Below, piece by piece: positions 44,447-51,835 of a DNA stretch of 64,000 bases. How positions within the stretch are numbered: the first letter of the stretch is position 1; every line of letters starts with the position of its first letter. Position numbers and translations under genes: made by a program. The DNA is from DATHXC01 sp035459965 (GTDB lineage: Bacteria; Pseudomonadota; Gammaproteobacteria; Burkholderiales; Methylophilaceae), in the NCBI GenBank assembly GCA_035459965.1, contig DATHXC010000011.1:1-64000 (forward strand). The letters are read 5' to 3'. A model generated the notes under the pieces. It ran no database searches and had not been told where the DNA came from. It was given only the letters and a program-made list of their open reading frames with translations.

Positions 44447-45714
44447 GATAAAAACAAGCCAGCACTGGCGGCAGGGTTGGAAGCAAAGTAAAAATGCAAA
44501 AAGCTGGCGTTGATGGAGCCTTGTTTATATAGCGCTTCACCTTTGCCAAACGCGGTTTCAGCGATGCTGGTGGGGGCCAGTTTGGTTTCAAAGCTGCCAT
44601 AATGGAATGTGTGTGCGCCAAGTTTACCGTTTACTAGTTCTGCATGTTGCACGCCTAGCCCTTGCAGGCGTTTGTGCATCTGGCTGGCGCCATCCAGCAA
44701 CCCGAATGCCGGTTGCCCATTGATGGAATGTGACAGCGCCATCATGCCGCCACACTCGGCGAGTATGGGTTTGTGTGCATCGTATGCGGTTTTTAGTGCA
44801 GTTTGTATCGCGCTATTAAGGCCAATTTCTTTTAAATGCAGCTCGGGATAGCCGCCTGGCAACCAATAGGCATCTGCCTCTGGAAGGGCTTGATCATGCA
44901 GTGGCGAAAAAAATTCAAGGCTAGCGCCCATGTCGCTCAGGCATTGCAGGTTAGCCGGATAAATAAAACAGAAGGCCTGATCGCGTGCAATGGCGATGGT
45001 TTTACCTGCTAATAGTTGAGGTAATTTTTTCTGTTCATTCGTGCTGAAGGTCACCGCAGGTGGCAATGGCAGTTCACTGGATAAGCTCAAAGCTGTTGCC
45101 GCGCTCTCAATCCTAGCTTCCAAGTCACTGATTTCTGCTGCACGAAATAAACCCAGATGCCTTTCCGGCAGTGCATATGCATCATCCTGTGGCAGTGCGC
45201 CCAACCAGTTCAAATTGCGTGGCAGGCTATCTCGCAACATATCTGCATGGCCGGTACTGCCAACTTTATTAGCGATGGTGCCTGCCGCTATGAGGTCAGG
45301 CTGGTATGCCAGCAGCCCTGAAGCCAGCGCCCCAAAAGTCTGGGCCATACCGCTGGCATCTATGGTGAGCATGACCGGCAACTTGTATCGTAGGGCAATA
45401 TCTGCACTTGATGGTGTGCCGTCAAATAAGCCCATCACACCTTCCACAATGATGACATCGGCAACGGCGGCTGCCTCATAAAGCAAGGTCTGGCCATCCG
45501 TTTCACCACACATGGCCAGGTCCAGATTGAACACAGGCGCGCCAGTGGCTTGCTCAAGTATCATGGGGTCAAGGAAATCCGGGCCACATTTAAAGGCGCG
45601 TACGTGCAGGCCTTTATTGCGCCATGCCCTCGCTAGTGCTGCGGTGGTGAGGGTTTTACCCTGGCCTGAGGCAGGTGCAGAGACTAAAACCGCTGGGCAG
45701 CTAGCCTCTACCAT
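44443..45714 (-). CDS. cbiA: Cobyrinic acid a,c-diamide synthase CbiA/CobB
   Basis: An ATP- and glutamine-dependent amidase of 423 residues. The P-loop is SAPASGQGKT near the N-terminus, with FKCGPDFLDPMILEQATG, IVEGVMGLFDG, and the glutaminase cysteine in LAECGGMMAL. It acts on cobyrinic or hydrogenobyrinic acid. It overlaps cobO by 7 bp and bluB by 4 bp. The symbol depends on whether the pathway is early- or late-cobalt, which the window does not show. Confidence 0.93.
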   Translation of the reverse strand: MVEASCPAVLVSAPASGQGKTLTTAALARAWRNKGLHVRAFKCGPDFLDPMILEQATGAPVFNLDLAMCGETDGQTLLYEAAAVADVIIVEGVMGLFDGTPSSADIALRYKLPVMLTIDASGMAQTFGALASGLLAYQPDLIAAGTIANKVGSTGHADMLRDSLPRNLNWLGALPQDDAYALPERHLGLFRAAEISDLEARIESAATALSLSSELPLPPAVTFSTNEQKKLPQLLAGKTIAIARDQAFCFIYPANLQCLSDMGASLEFFSPLHDQALPEADAYWLPGGYPELHLKEIGLNSAIQTALKTAYDAHKPILAECGGMMALSHSINGQPAFGLLDGASQMHKRLQGLGVQHAELVNGKLGAHTFHYGSFETKLAPTSIAETAFGKGEALYKQGSINASFLHFYFASNPAASAGLFLS

Positions 45715-46316
45715 TCGATGCCAGGCATCGCTTTGACGCCATTCTGGTAAGCATGTTTTACCAGGTCGATATTGCTGACAGTGTCGGCGATGTCTATCAG
45801 CCCCTGCGGCGCAGCGCGGCCGGTAATCACTACATGTTGCATCTCAGGTCTGCTTTGCAGGGCCTGGCAGACTTCTTCTATGGTCAGCCAGCCATATTTG
45901 AGTGCGTAGGTGAATTCATCAAGGATCAGCAGGTCAACCGCCGGGTCGTTCAGGTAGGTGAGTACCTTATCCCACGCGGCTCTTGCTGTTTGCATGTCTT
46001 GCTCGGCATTCTGGGTTTCCCACGTGAAACCATCCCCCATGACATGCCAGACAAGATTTGGAGATGTACGGAAAAAAGCTTCTTCGCCGGTATCGGAACG
46101 GCTTTTGATGAACTGCACCACGACGGCTGACATGCCATGGCCCAAGGCGCGTGCCAATAACCCGAAAGCTGCGGTGGATTTACCTTTGCCGATACCGGTG
46201 TGGATGAGCAGCAGGCCTCGTGTATCCTGGGCAGCATTAATACCCGCATCGACCACCGCCTTCTTGCGCTGCATACGCACAACATGGCGGCTGTCTTTAG
46301 CGCTACCGCCACTCAC
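45708..46316 (-). CDS. cobO: Cob(I)yrinic acid a,c-diamide adenosyltransferase CobO (BtuR family)
   Basis: Adds the 5'-deoxyadenosyl group to the corrinoid cobalt. The 202-residue protein has the P-loop LIHTGIGKGKSTAAFGLLARALGHG, FIKSRSDTGEE, LLILDEFTYALKYGW and VVITGRAAPQGLIDIAD, all typical of the BtuR/CobO/CobP family. It overlaps btuM by 4 bp and cbiA by 7 bp, so it is translationally coupled in the riboswitch operon. Confidence 0.94.
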   Translation of the reverse strand: MSGGSAKDSRHVVRMQRKKAVVDAGINAAQDTRGLLLIHTGIGKGKSTAAFGLLARALGHGMSAVVVQFIKSRSDTGEEAFFRTSPNLVWHVMGDGFTWETQNAEQDMQTARAAWDKVLTYLNDPAVDLLILDEFTYALKYGWLTIEEVCQALQSRPEMQHVVITGRAAPQGLIDIADTVSNIDLVKHAYQNGVKAMPGIEW

Positions 46317-46876
46317 GCGTGATGAGATTTTTTCAGTGACAGGTGATTAGCGAACAGGCGGGTAACGACCCATGCAACGCCAAGATACATCATGGCATAA
46401 CCTACGTAAGGCGTGTAATACTGGGCGACGCGCTGCGAAAATTCTACTATCGACAATGTGGCAACCTTGTCGGAAAAACTGTACCAGAAGGCATTTGAGA
46501 TCACGAAAGCTAAGCTGGCAGCAGCCCAGCCGAATAAAGCGTATGGTAGAAAAGAAAATGGCTTTTCGCGTTTTGCCAGGAATCGACCAGCACCCCACAC
46601 CAGGGCATAGGTAGGGATCAGCCCCCAGTAACCAGGCGACATACAGTAATCCGAAACGCCTTTGTAACCCAGCGCATAAAAATCCATACCGAAGGCAGCG
46701 ACGATAGCCAGACCTAACCAGCCACTGCGAGCAACCAGCAAGCCGCCGAGAAACAATACTGCCAGGGTAGCGTCAGGCAGGTAAATGCTGTCACCAAAGT
46801 GGTTGGTGCGTGTGAGTAAAATCAATGCGATAAGTATTGAACCTATCCATATTGAGTTTTGTTTGCTTGTGAACAT
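46313..46876 (-). CDS. btuM: BtuM-type cobalamin transporter
   Basis: A 187-residue membrane protein with six predicted helices. It matches the BtuM family, a single-subunit vitamin B12 transporter related to ECF S-components and studied in Thiobacillus denitrificans, where a conserved cysteine after the third helix ligates cobalt and supports decyanation. The matching residue here is Cys78 in GVSDYCMSPGYWG. It lies between btuB and cobO under a cobalamin riboswitch. The family call is from the cysteine context, size and genomic setting. Confidence 0.82.
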   Translation of the reverse strand: MFTSKQNSIWIGSILIALILLTRTNHFGDSIYLPDATLAVLFLGGLLVARSGWLGLAIVAAFGMDFYALGYKGVSDYCMSPGYWGLIPTYALVWGAGRFLAKREKPFSFLPYALFGWAAASLAFVISNAFWYSFSDKVATLSIVEFSQRVAQYYTPYVGYAMMYLGVAWVVTRLFANHLSLKKSHHA

Positions 46877-46907
46877 GAACCACTCCTTAAGTAATTAACA
46901 ATATTGT

Positions 46908-46941
46908 AAACCGTATCAGGCTTTTTTGCCCGATACGGTTT
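46908..46941 (-). other. Stable hairpin between btuB and btuM
   Basis: AAACCGTATC (46908-46917) is complementary to GATACGGTTT (46932-46941), and three inner G-C/G-T pairs can extend the stem. In the minus-strand transcript no T run follows, so it looks more like an mRNA-stabilising or processing structure inside the operon than a terminator. Confidence 0.6.
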
Positions 46942-46947
46942 AACAGC

Positions 46948-48774
46948 CTAGTTGCTTGGTGCGTAACGTACACTTACGAAGATATTGGAGCCGGGAGTGT
47001 TATAGGCTACATCGCTGAATGTGTCATATACCAGGGTATAGTTCTTATCCAGTGCGTTGTTCAGGCGCGCTTGAAGTTTCCAGTCCTGGTTAACTTTGTA
47101 ATCTGCTGTCAGATTCAGTACGCCATATCCACCCATGCGCTCTGTGTTTGCTGCATCAGCATAACGTGCAGAAGATGCGATGAATTCTGACCCAAAGCGC
47201 CAGTCACCCCATACGCGGCTCAGATTTAAACTGGCATGGCGGTTAGCGCGGCGTACCAGCAAGTTATCTGTTTCAGTATCTCTTGGTGATTGCACATCAA
47301 CACTGCCTTTTAATAACCAGTCATCCAGCCTTTGTGAGCCAGCAAGCGTAAGACCTTGGATGCGGGCTTCATTCAGGTTAAACACAAAAGGTGCAGCACC
47401 AAAATCGAAAGCGATCAGATCTTTGATCTTATTTTCATACACAGTTAAAGATGCGCTGTTAGAGGTACTTTCATAACGCAAGCTGGCTTCAGCATTCTTT
47501 GATTTTTCTGGCTTCAAATCCGGGTTACTAAAGCCGGGAAAGTATAAATCATTGAATGTGGGGGCCTTGAAAGCAGTACCGTAACTTGCTGTAGCCCGCC
47601 AATTAGGGCTGAAGCTAAAGCCATAGCCAATACCGCCCGTATCATTCGTGCCAAATTGTGTGTTGTGATCACTACGATAGCTGGCCTGGAACGAGTGTGC
47701 GCCAAGATTCAACAAGTAGCTGCCGGTAAAACCATCGTTGTTACGCTTATTCTCATCAAAGTCTGTGGTTGATATAACGCGTTGCTCCAGTCGGTCATAC
47801 AACAGCGATAATGTGCCCACCGGCAAGCTAAAGTCGTTTTGCCATGAGTATTGTGCCTGCTTGGTTTTAAACTGCGAGCGACTATTAGGGGCGCTATGAT
47901 CCACCGAATCGTCTATGCCTTCACCTAGGCGAACAGTAGATAGCCAAAAAGAAGTGATCTGGTTTTTACTGAAGATGCTGTAGCTAAGCTGCGACAGATT
48001 TCCATAGTTTGAAAATGTGTTGCTGCTGTCGTAGCGATTGCGGCCTTCACTACTGAAAATTTGCAATCCAAGATCATGGCCTTCTGCAATACGATGTGAA
48101 ACGCTACCGGTAAAGGACAGGTTGCGATAGCCGTCATCATCTGACTGAATACCAGTCCTGAAACGCTTTGCAGAAAAACCATCCGTATCCAGGCTGGATG
48201 CATTTAATGAGAATTTAGTATCCCCAGCACTCCCTCTTACACCAGCTTCAGCAGTTTTTGTGTTGTAGCTACCATAACCAGCAGCAGCATTGAATCTGAT
48301 AGCACCGCCACCTTGCTTAGTGAAAATCTGAATAACCCCGCCTATCGCATCCTGACCATACAAGCTAGTGGCTGGGCCGCGTAAAATTTCTATTTTATCG
48401 ATTTGTGCCAGAGGAATATTCTCAAATGTTGTAGTGCCTGCTGTGGCGGAGTTAACACGGATACCATCAACTAGAACCACAATATGGTTGGAATTAGTCC
48501 CGCGCATAAATATGCTGCTGGTTTTACCTGCGCCGCCGTTAGAGCTGATTTCTATGCCCGGTTGGGTCTGTAATAGCTCAATGAATGTTGATTGCCCGGC
48601 GCGTTCGATTTCCTCGGAATTAATAACAGTGACGTCTGCAATAACGCTTTCACGACTCTGCGAAACACGACTTGCAGTCACGACGACATCTTGAGTTTGG
48701 ATCGCAGTAGTTTCAGCAAAAATAGAATGCGAGAAAAGCAAGCCGATGAGGCTCGCAATGGTGGTTTGTTTCAT
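46948..48774 (-). CDS. btuB: TonB-dependent vitamin B12 receptor BtuB
   Basis: An outer-membrane corrinoid receptor of 608 residues. A signal peptide ends near FAE/TTA, followed by the TonB box TQDVVVTASR, the plug (IEISSNGGAGKTSSIFMRG, GPATSLYGQDAIGGVIQIFTKQGGG) and a 22-strand-type barrel. The last strand reads NIFVSVRYAPSN, so the terminal residue is Asn, not the usual aromatic. AGGGA lies 5 bases before ATG 48774. A cobalamin riboswitch in its leader settles the substrate class. Confidence 0.94.
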   Translation of the reverse strand: MKQTTIASLIGLLFSHSIFAETTAIQTQDVVVTASRVSQSRESVIADVTVINSEEIERAGQSTFIELLQTQPGIEISSNGGAGKTSSIFMRGTNSNHIVVLVDGIRVNSATAGTTTFENIPLAQIDKIEILRGPATSLYGQDAIGGVIQIFTKQGGGAIRFNAAAGYGSYNTKTAEAGVRGSAGDTKFSLNASSLDTDGFSAKRFRTGIQSDDDGYRNLSFTGSVSHRIAEGHDLGLQIFSSEGRNRYDSSNTFSNYGNLSQLSYSIFSKNQITSFWLSTVRLGEGIDDSVDHSAPNSRSQFKTKQAQYSWQNDFSLPVGTLSLLYDRLEQRVISTTDFDENKRNNDGFTGSYLLNLGAHSFQASYRSDHNTQFGTNDTGGIGYGFSFSPNWRATASYGTAFKAPTFNDLYFPGFSNPDLKPEKSKNAEASLRYESTSNSASLTVYENKIKDLIAFDFGAAPFVFNLNEARIQGLTLAGSQRLDDWLLKGSVDVQSPRDTETDNLLVRRANRHASLNLSRVWGDWRFGSEFIASSARYADAANTERMGGYGVLNLTADYKVNQDWKLQARLNNALDKNYTLVYDTFSDVAYNTPGSNIFVSVRYAPSN

Positions 48775-48790
48775 GATGTTCCCTAGCTAA

Positions 48791-48810
48791 GACATGCGGC
48801 CCCGCATGTC
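48791..48810 (-). other. Hairpin just before the btuB ribosome site
   Basis: GACATGCG (48791-48798) pairs with CGCATGTC (48803-48810). On the transcript it ends a few bases before the AGGGA ribosome site of btuB, so it may take part in the riboswitch's control of translation. Function is inferred. Confidence 0.5.
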
Positions 48811-48957
48811 ATAATCAAAATAGGAAATACCACGTGAAAACCCTTATCGTGCAGACACAATATGAGTAAATAGAAAAGTACAGAACGAAAGCCAGAAGTC
48901 CAGAGATAGGCATTGCGTTTGAGTACCGTCACCCCGCGGTATTTCCAAGCATAGGTT

Positions 48958-49140
48958 GTTAGGCCGGTCTCCGGGCTCACAAGACTTGGTTCATCGCCTT
49001 CCCAAACAGTTTGCTGATTGAATCAGCTAGTTCAGTGGCATGTGGATGAACCCACGCTTGCTTACCGTTGCGGGGGCAGCACAGGGATTGTATTGGCATG
49101 GCTCTGGCAATACGCACCTGTTTCCCAGTTTCACCTAGTC
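48958..49140 (-). promoter_or_regulatory. Cobalamin riboswitch
   Basis: On the minus strand the region contains the B12 box GCCACTG (complement of 49033-49039), a 5' GGTGAAACTGGGAA element, the conserved CCCCGCAACGGT-like core near 49068 and the 3' GAGCCCGGAGACCGGCC segment. These are the signature blocks of the cobalamin (AdoCbl) aptamer. It precedes btuB by about 180 bases and should turn off btuB, btuM and the coupled cob genes when B12 is present. Confidence 0.92.
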
Positions 49141-49178
49141 ATAGATTCACGACATCGGCACCTGACAACTTGCATCGA

Positions 49179-49207
49179 TTATATGTTATTCATTCTGTAT
49201 GCTGCAA
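49179..49207 (-). promoter_or_regulatory. Promoter of the btuB riboswitch operon
   Basis: On the minus strand TTGCAG (complement of 49202-49207) and a perfect TATAAT (complement of 49179-49184) are separated by 17 bp, about 38 bp before the riboswitch begins. Confidence 0.75.
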
Positions 49208-49261
49208 AAAAATATTTTACAGTTAACATACTGTAATACTTTCAAAATTCACGCTTAGCAG

Positions 49262-49291
49262 TTGACCAAGCAAGGTTTTTACAATTATAGT
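49262..49291 (+). promoter_or_regulatory. Promoter of the zapB-like gene
   Basis: TTGACC (49262-49267) and TATAGT (49286-49291) are separated by 18 bp. The expected transcription start, 7 bases after the -10, coincides with the ATG at 49298, which would make the mRNA leaderless. Confidence 0.6.
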
Positions 49292-49297
49292 GCTGCC

Positions 49298-49498
49298 ATG
49301 GATACGGATTTAAAAGCTTTAGAAGAAAAGGTGGCGCAGCTGGTTACCTTATGCCAATCTTTGCGCACAGAGAGTATCGAGTTGCGGCAAGCGCTTGCGC
49401 AGGCGCAAGATGAAACGAAACAGATCAAAGAGCAAATGGCAAAAGCCAGTACACGTCTTGAAGCCCTGATTGATAAACTGCCAGAGGGCACATTATGA
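49298..49498 (+). CDS. ZapB-like short coiled-coil protein
   Basis: A 66-residue, almost wholly helical protein (LKALEEKVAQLVTLCQSL, ELRQALAQAQDETKQ) placed directly before zapA with an ATGA overlap. This arrangement and size fit the small coiled-coil partner commonly found beside zapA in betaproteobacteria; its role in Z-ring assembly is inferred. There is no ribosome site before ATG 49298, consistent with leaderless translation. A TTG twelve codons upstream is open but falls in the promoter. Confidence 0.75.
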   Translation: MDTDLKALEEKVAQLVTLCQSLRTESIELRQALAQAQDETKQIKEQMAKASTRLEALIDKLPEGTL

Positions 49499-49800
49499 AT
49501 GACACCAGAGGTGTTGATGTCAACATAATGGGCCGCGAGTTCAAGGTTTCATGTTCCGAAGATGAACGAGAAGGCCTGATTACTTCAGTCAATTATCTTG
49601 ACAAGAAAATGCGTGAGATACGCGACACTGGCAAGGTGATAGGTGTTGAGCGCATTGCTATTATGGCAGCGCTCAATCTTGCACACGAGTTATTGACCAC
49701 CCGCAGTGGTGGCGTTGACATCGGTGATTTGAAGCGTAGAATCGTTGCAATGCAGGAACAGATTGATGGCGCTGTAGCTGAGCAAAATAAATTGTTCTAA
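49495..49800 (+). CDS. zapA: Cell division protein ZapA
   Basis: ZapA bundles FtsZ filaments at the division ring. The 101-residue protein has VNIMGREFKVSCSEDEREGLITSVNYLDKKMREI and a C-terminal coiled coil after ERIAIMAALNLAHELL, typical of the family. It overlaps the preceding gene by ATGA and is followed by 6S RNA, the conserved zapA-ssrS order. Confidence 0.94.
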   Translation: MNDTRGVDVNIMGREFKVSCSEDEREGLITSVNYLDKKMREIRDTGKVIGVERIAIMAALNLAHELLTTRSGGVDIGDLKRRIVAMQEQIDGAVAEQNKLF

Positions 49801-49982
49801 AGTTGGGTAGCTAAGAGTTAAGTACTAAAGGTTGGAGCCAAAAATTATTATTGGTTAAGCAGGTTGTTTTAAGTGAATTAATTTTCTCAGCTGTTTTTCT
49901 TCTCTAGTATTCAGGTTGTCATCTTTCCTAGTTATATTATTTAAGCGCCATTTTGTTTCAAGGCTGTCTTAAGTATCAGGTT

Positions 49983-50181
49983 TCCTTTGTTCCCTGCGGT
50001 GTTGTTTAAGCTATATATTCCTAGAACTAGTTTATAGCATCGGTTTCGGTCATTCGAGTTGCTGTGAGCGCGCTCTGCTTTAGTAATAAAGTGCGGGTGC
50101 ACCTAATGCGCTCTAGGCTGTTACCACTTGAGCCTTTTTGGTTCAGGATGCTGGCTTAGGCTCCATTTGCAGGGAACATCC
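49983..50181 (+). ncRNA. ssrS: 6S RNA
   Basis: GTTCCCTGC (49989-49997) pairs with GCAGGGAAC (50169-50177) as the closing stem, and CCCTGCGGTGTT matches the conserved 5' end of beta/gammaproteobacterial 6S RNA. The interior forms the expected long, bulged rod with the CTTGAGCC/GGTTCAG hairpin near 50129-50146. A -10-like TAAGTA (49970-49975) fits a start near 49983. 6S RNA binds sigma-70 RNA polymerase in stationary phase. Position after zapA is the usual one. The exact ends are estimates. Confidence 0.85.
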
Positions 50182-50184
50182 CCC

Positions 50185-50287
50185 TTTTCTTTTATAAACC
50201 AGCGATTACGGCGTTGCTTTCGGCTCGCCGTACTGGACGTACTGTCTTCGCCTCGGCGCCTTGTACTCACTGATTTATAAAAGAAAA
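50185..50287. repeat. 103-bp palindromic repeat after 6S RNA
   Basis: TTTTCTTTTATAAA (50185-50198) is perfectly complementary to TTTATAAAAGAAAA (50274-50287). The interior has further small dyads (CGGCG/CGCCG at about 50209-50230, GTAC..GTAC, CGCCTCGGCG). It looks like a small non-coding palindromic element that can act as a bidirectional terminator between 6S RNA and the facing DUF2237 gene. Confidence 0.65.
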
Positions 50288-50303
50288 TACTGCTGTGACT
50301 GAT

Positions 50304-50663
50304 TTATCTCAAAGCGTGATATTTCAGGTCCGCCAGGCTTACCTTATCCAGGCATTTTTCATGAGTGGCTTCCAGTATTACTGGCGGTGCGAACCCGGCC
50401 TCTGCAGCTTCATGCCAGCGCGCGGCGCATAAGCACCAACGGTCGCCTGGGTGTAAGCCTTCAAAGCCATATTCCGGGCGGGGTGTGCTTAAATCGTTGC
50501 CCTTGGACATTGAAAAAATCAAAAATTCTTCAGTGACTTGTGTGCATACGGTATGGCTACCTAGATCTTCTGAGCCGGTTTCACAGCAACCCGTGCGGGT
50601 AAATCCAGTGAGTGGATCCATGCTGCATTCCTGCAAGGTGGTTCCCAGTACATTTTTTGCCAT
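50304..50663 (-). CDS. DUF2237 family protein
   Basis: A 119-residue protein of unknown function with the complete family pattern: NVLGTTLQECS, DPLTGFTRTGCC, SHTVCTQVTEEFL, GNDLSTPRPEYGFEGL, GDRWCLCAARWHEA and APPVILEATHE. Several conserved Cys residues suggest a metal or redox role, unproven. ATG 50663 is preceded by AGGAGCG; a start six codons upstream is rejected. Confidence 0.88.
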   Translation of the reverse strand: MAKNVLGTTLQECSMDPLTGFTRTGCCETGSEDLGSHTVCTQVTEEFLIFSMSKGNDLSTPRPEYGFEGLHPGDRWCLCAARWHEAAEAGFAPPVILEATHEKCLDKVSLADLKYHALR

Positions 50664-50757
50664 GGTTCGCTCCTGAATCAATATTAAGTCAGGTTATGAT
50701 ACGAGAATGCCTGCGCAATAGAGCATATTTTAGAAACAAATTAATGAGGTTGAGTAA

Positions 50758-51216
50758 ATGCGTTATTGGCTGATGAAATCCGAACCGGGCGATGTGTCTA
50801 TTGATGACTTGGCGGCGATGCCTAACCAGACGGTTGATTGGTATGGGGTGCGTAATTATCAGGCACGAAACTTTATGCGTGACCAGATGAAGATAGGCGA
50901 TGGCGTGCTGTTTTATCATTCAAATTGCGATGAACCGGGGATTGCAGGCATCGCGGAAGTGAGCGCTCTGGCTTACCCGGATCGCTTGCAGTTTATTAAA
51001 GGACATAAGTATTTTGACTCTAAAGCGACGCCGGAAACCCCGCGCTGGTTCAATGTGGATGTCAAACTGGTGCGCAAGACCCGCCTGCTTAGCCTGAAAG
51101 AAATGCGCGAAACGCCGGAACTGGCAAACTTGCGCATATTGCAGCGCGGTAATCGCTTATCCATCACGCCTGTTGATCCACGTGACTGGGAAACTATCAT
51201 GGGCAAGCTCAAGTAA
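50758..51216 (+). CDS. EVE domain-containing protein
   Basis: A 152-residue PUA-like fold protein: MRYWLMKSEPGDVSIDDL, VDWYGVRNYQARNFMRDQMKIGDGVLFYHSN and GIAGIAEV are the EVE hallmarks. EVE proteins are thought to bind modified bases in RNA or DNA. It lies near zapA and 6S RNA, where ygfA or an EVE gene often sits. GAGG precedes ATG 50758. Confidence 0.92.
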   Translation: MRYWLMKSEPGDVSIDDLAAMPNQTVDWYGVRNYQARNFMRDQMKIGDGVLFYHSNCDEPGIAGIAEVSALAYPDRLQFIKGHKYFDSKATPETPRWFNVDVKLVRKTRLLSLKEMRETPELANLRILQRGNRLSITPVDPRDWETIMGKLK

Positions 51217-51231
51217 GGCTGATAATTAAAA

Positions 51232-51774
51232 ATGGCACAACGTTACCCACAGCTAAGCCAAGACCACATCCAGTTTATCTGGAAGCAGAACATGTTTTTT
51301 GTAGCGACTGCAGCAAGCGATGGTCATGTGAATCTGTCACCTAAAGGGCTTGATTCGCTACGAGTCATTGATCCAGTCACCGTTGCCTGGCTGAATGTGA
51401 CAGGTAGCGGTAACGAGACAGCAGCGCATCTACTGGAACATCCCCGCATGACGCTAATGTTCTGTGCATTTGATGGCAAGCCTCTGATTCTGCGGTTGTA
51501 TGGTGAAGCAAAGGCTGTTCATCCGCGTGATCCAGAATGGGAGGGGTTATTAGCCAAGTTTGAGGATATTCCGGGTAGCAGGCAGATTTTTCTGCTGAAT
51601 ATTGAGTTTGTACAGACATCGTGCGGGATGGCAGTGCCTTTGTACGAATATCAGGGGCAACGTAAGCAGCTCACCGACTGGGCCGAGAAGAGTGGAAAAC
51701 AGGGTATGCGTGAATACTGGGAGAAAAGGAACCAGCGCAGTATTGATGGTAAACCTACCTGTATATTGGAATAA
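51232..51774 (+). CDS. Pyridoxamine 5'-phosphate oxidase-family protein
   Basis: A 180-residue split-barrel flavin-binding-type protein: FVATAASDGHVNLSPKGLDSLRV, VTGSGNETAAHLLEHPRMTLMFCAFDGKPLILRLYG. It is a member of the broad PNPOx-like family with no assignable substrate. It starts 15 bp after the EVE gene, likely one transcript, and is followed by a strong terminator. Confidence 0.85.
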   Translation: MAQRYPQLSQDHIQFIWKQNMFFVATAASDGHVNLSPKGLDSLRVIDPVTVAWLNVTGSGNETAAHLLEHPRMTLMFCAFDGKPLILRLYGEAKAVHPRDPEWEGLLAKFEDIPGSRQIFLLNIEFVQTSCGMAVPLYEYQGQRKQLTDWAEKSGKQGMREYWEKRNQRSIDGKPTCILE

Positions 51775-51801
51775 AAAAAGCCTCGCAAGCGAGGCTTTTT
51801 T
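51774..51801. terminator. Bidirectional terminator
   Basis: AAAAAAGCCTCGC pairs with GCGAGGCTTTTTT with a two-base loop; A and T tracts serve both the upstream plus-strand gene and the facing beta-propeller gene. Confidence 0.9.
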
Positions 51802-51835
51802 AACGATTATTTAGAAGTAAGAAGCGCTTGTTTTA

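Noticed and set aside
48783..48980. 65-codon frame between the riboswitch and btuB as a leader peptide gene
   Set aside because: It starts inside the aptamer's conserved 3' segment and has no ribosome site; probably a chance frame.
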